Below, piece after piece: positions 63,586-64,000 of a stretch of DNA of 64,000 nucleotides. The stretch comes from Blastocladiella emersonii ATCC 22665 (Eukaryota; Blastocladiomycota; Blastocladiomycetes; Blastocladiales; Blastocladiaceae): positions 1,736,001-1,800,000 of the forward strand of contig JANHCV010000001.1 in NCBI GenBank assembly GCA_025594325.1, given 5' to 3'. Positions within the stretch are counted from its first letter, which is position 1; every line of letters starts with the position of its first letter. The notes under the pieces are model-generated. The model made no database searches and was not told the origin of the DNA. It saw only the letters and a program-made list of their open reading frames with translations. The translations under genes were made by a program, and so were the position numbers.

Positions 63586-64000
63586 ATGGCAACGACGAAG
63601 CGCTCTCGCGGGTCGGCCGCGGCCGCCGCGCCGCCAGTGCCGCGCAAGCAGTCCGCCAAAGCCGCCAGCGCCTCGGCCAAGGAGTGGAAGCCCAACCCGC
63701 TCATGGCTGCCTACCGGAATCATCAGATTGGTGTGTCTCTAGGCGCCCGACCCGCCGCGGCGCGAGGATCCTCGCCGTGATGGTCGAGGGAGGGACTCGC
63801 GCCTGCTGGCGCGCCAGCAACCTTGTCGTCGAGCGAATTGTTCACCGTCATCTCGCCCTCGCCGCTGCGCTGCCGCTCGTGCGCGATCTACTCGCGCGCA
63901 CCGTGTAGACGTGCCCGCTGCCCTCGTCGCCGTGACGCTGGCCGCCACGTACCTGGCGCCCGGCTCGCCGTTCGCGCACCTCGCGCTGCCCTCGCACCCC
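63586..64000 (+). CDS. Membrane protein, N-terminal part (runs off right edge)
   Basis: Exons 63586..63730 and 63909..64000 (continuing). The 178-nt intron has a GTGTGT donor and GTGTAG acceptor, longer than most here. The visible product starts MATTKRSRGSAAAAAPPVPR, a basic cytosolic tail, then KEWKPNPLMAAYRNHQIDVP and a hydrophobic helix AALVAVTLAATYLAP ending at FAHLALPSHP. The layout (basic tail, short linker, first membrane helix, loop with HP) resembles the start of ceramide-synthase-like (LAG1/TLC) proteins, but too little is present to be sure. Confidence 0.5.

Overview
This window looks like nuclear DNA of a flagellated (zoosporic) fungus. It is very GC-rich, and its genes carry many short introns of about 52-97 nt, most beginning GTACG and ending TAG. 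It holds core fungal genes (Atg9, Spt5, RUVBL2, eL37, long-chain acyl-CoA synthetase, Mrs2) beside two cilium-specific genes: an axonemal outer-arm dynein intermediate chain and a lebercilin-domain protein. That mix fits Blastocladiomycota or Chytridiomycota. The high GC makes me favour Blastocladiomycota, but this is inference. All exon coordinates were worked out by hand from splice signals, reading phase and remembered family conservation.

Layout. 1-10,450: the 5' part of a charged protein, class III alcohol dehydrogenase, a ZNF706/4F5-like zinc finger, axonemal dynein intermediate chain, a secreted Gly/Asn-rich protein, mitochondrial stomatin-like protein 2, and ribosomal protein eL37. 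10,700-25,600: Atg9, a small unknown protein, lebercilin-like protein, Spt5, an unknown protein with a duplicated motif, RuvB-like 2, and a KxDL (BORC/BLOC-1 type) subunit. 25,800-33,200: a broken wall-protein gene beside a tRNA-Gly, a large gene-poor stretch with an AT-rich island, an ABCC transporter, and a Ser/Thr-rich secreted protein. 33,900-41,530: a class II-type HMG-CoA reductase with a long extra C-terminus, a membrane SDR with a GC-AG intron, and an Mrs2-type Mg2+ channel. 41,900-45,100 is rearranged: a second tRNA-Gly, a 3' metacaspase fragment, a truncated farnesyltransferase beta gene, then an intact metacaspase. 45,400-50,350: an unknown 440-residue protein, a third tRNA-Gly, and acyl-CoA synthetase. 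51,690-54,296: a DNA transposon with perfect 87-bp terminal inverted repeats. 54,570-58,300: two tandem kelch-like secreted membrane proteins. 58,350-64,000: a TALE homeodomain protein, a possible NOL11-like nucleolar protein, and the start of a membrane protein running off the window.

Most genes are unrelated housekeeping genes in a compact fungal layout, often divergent or convergent with a few hundred bases between them (SDR and MRS2 converge with 43 bp between stops). The accessory part is roughly 41.9-58.3 kb, where duplicated, truncated and mobile sequences cluster. The strongest candidates for something new are the transposon with its unusual transposase, the class II HMG-CoA reductase fusion, the compact metacaspase with a Ca2+-loop-like tail, and the repeated association of tRNA-Gly(CCC) copies with broken genes.
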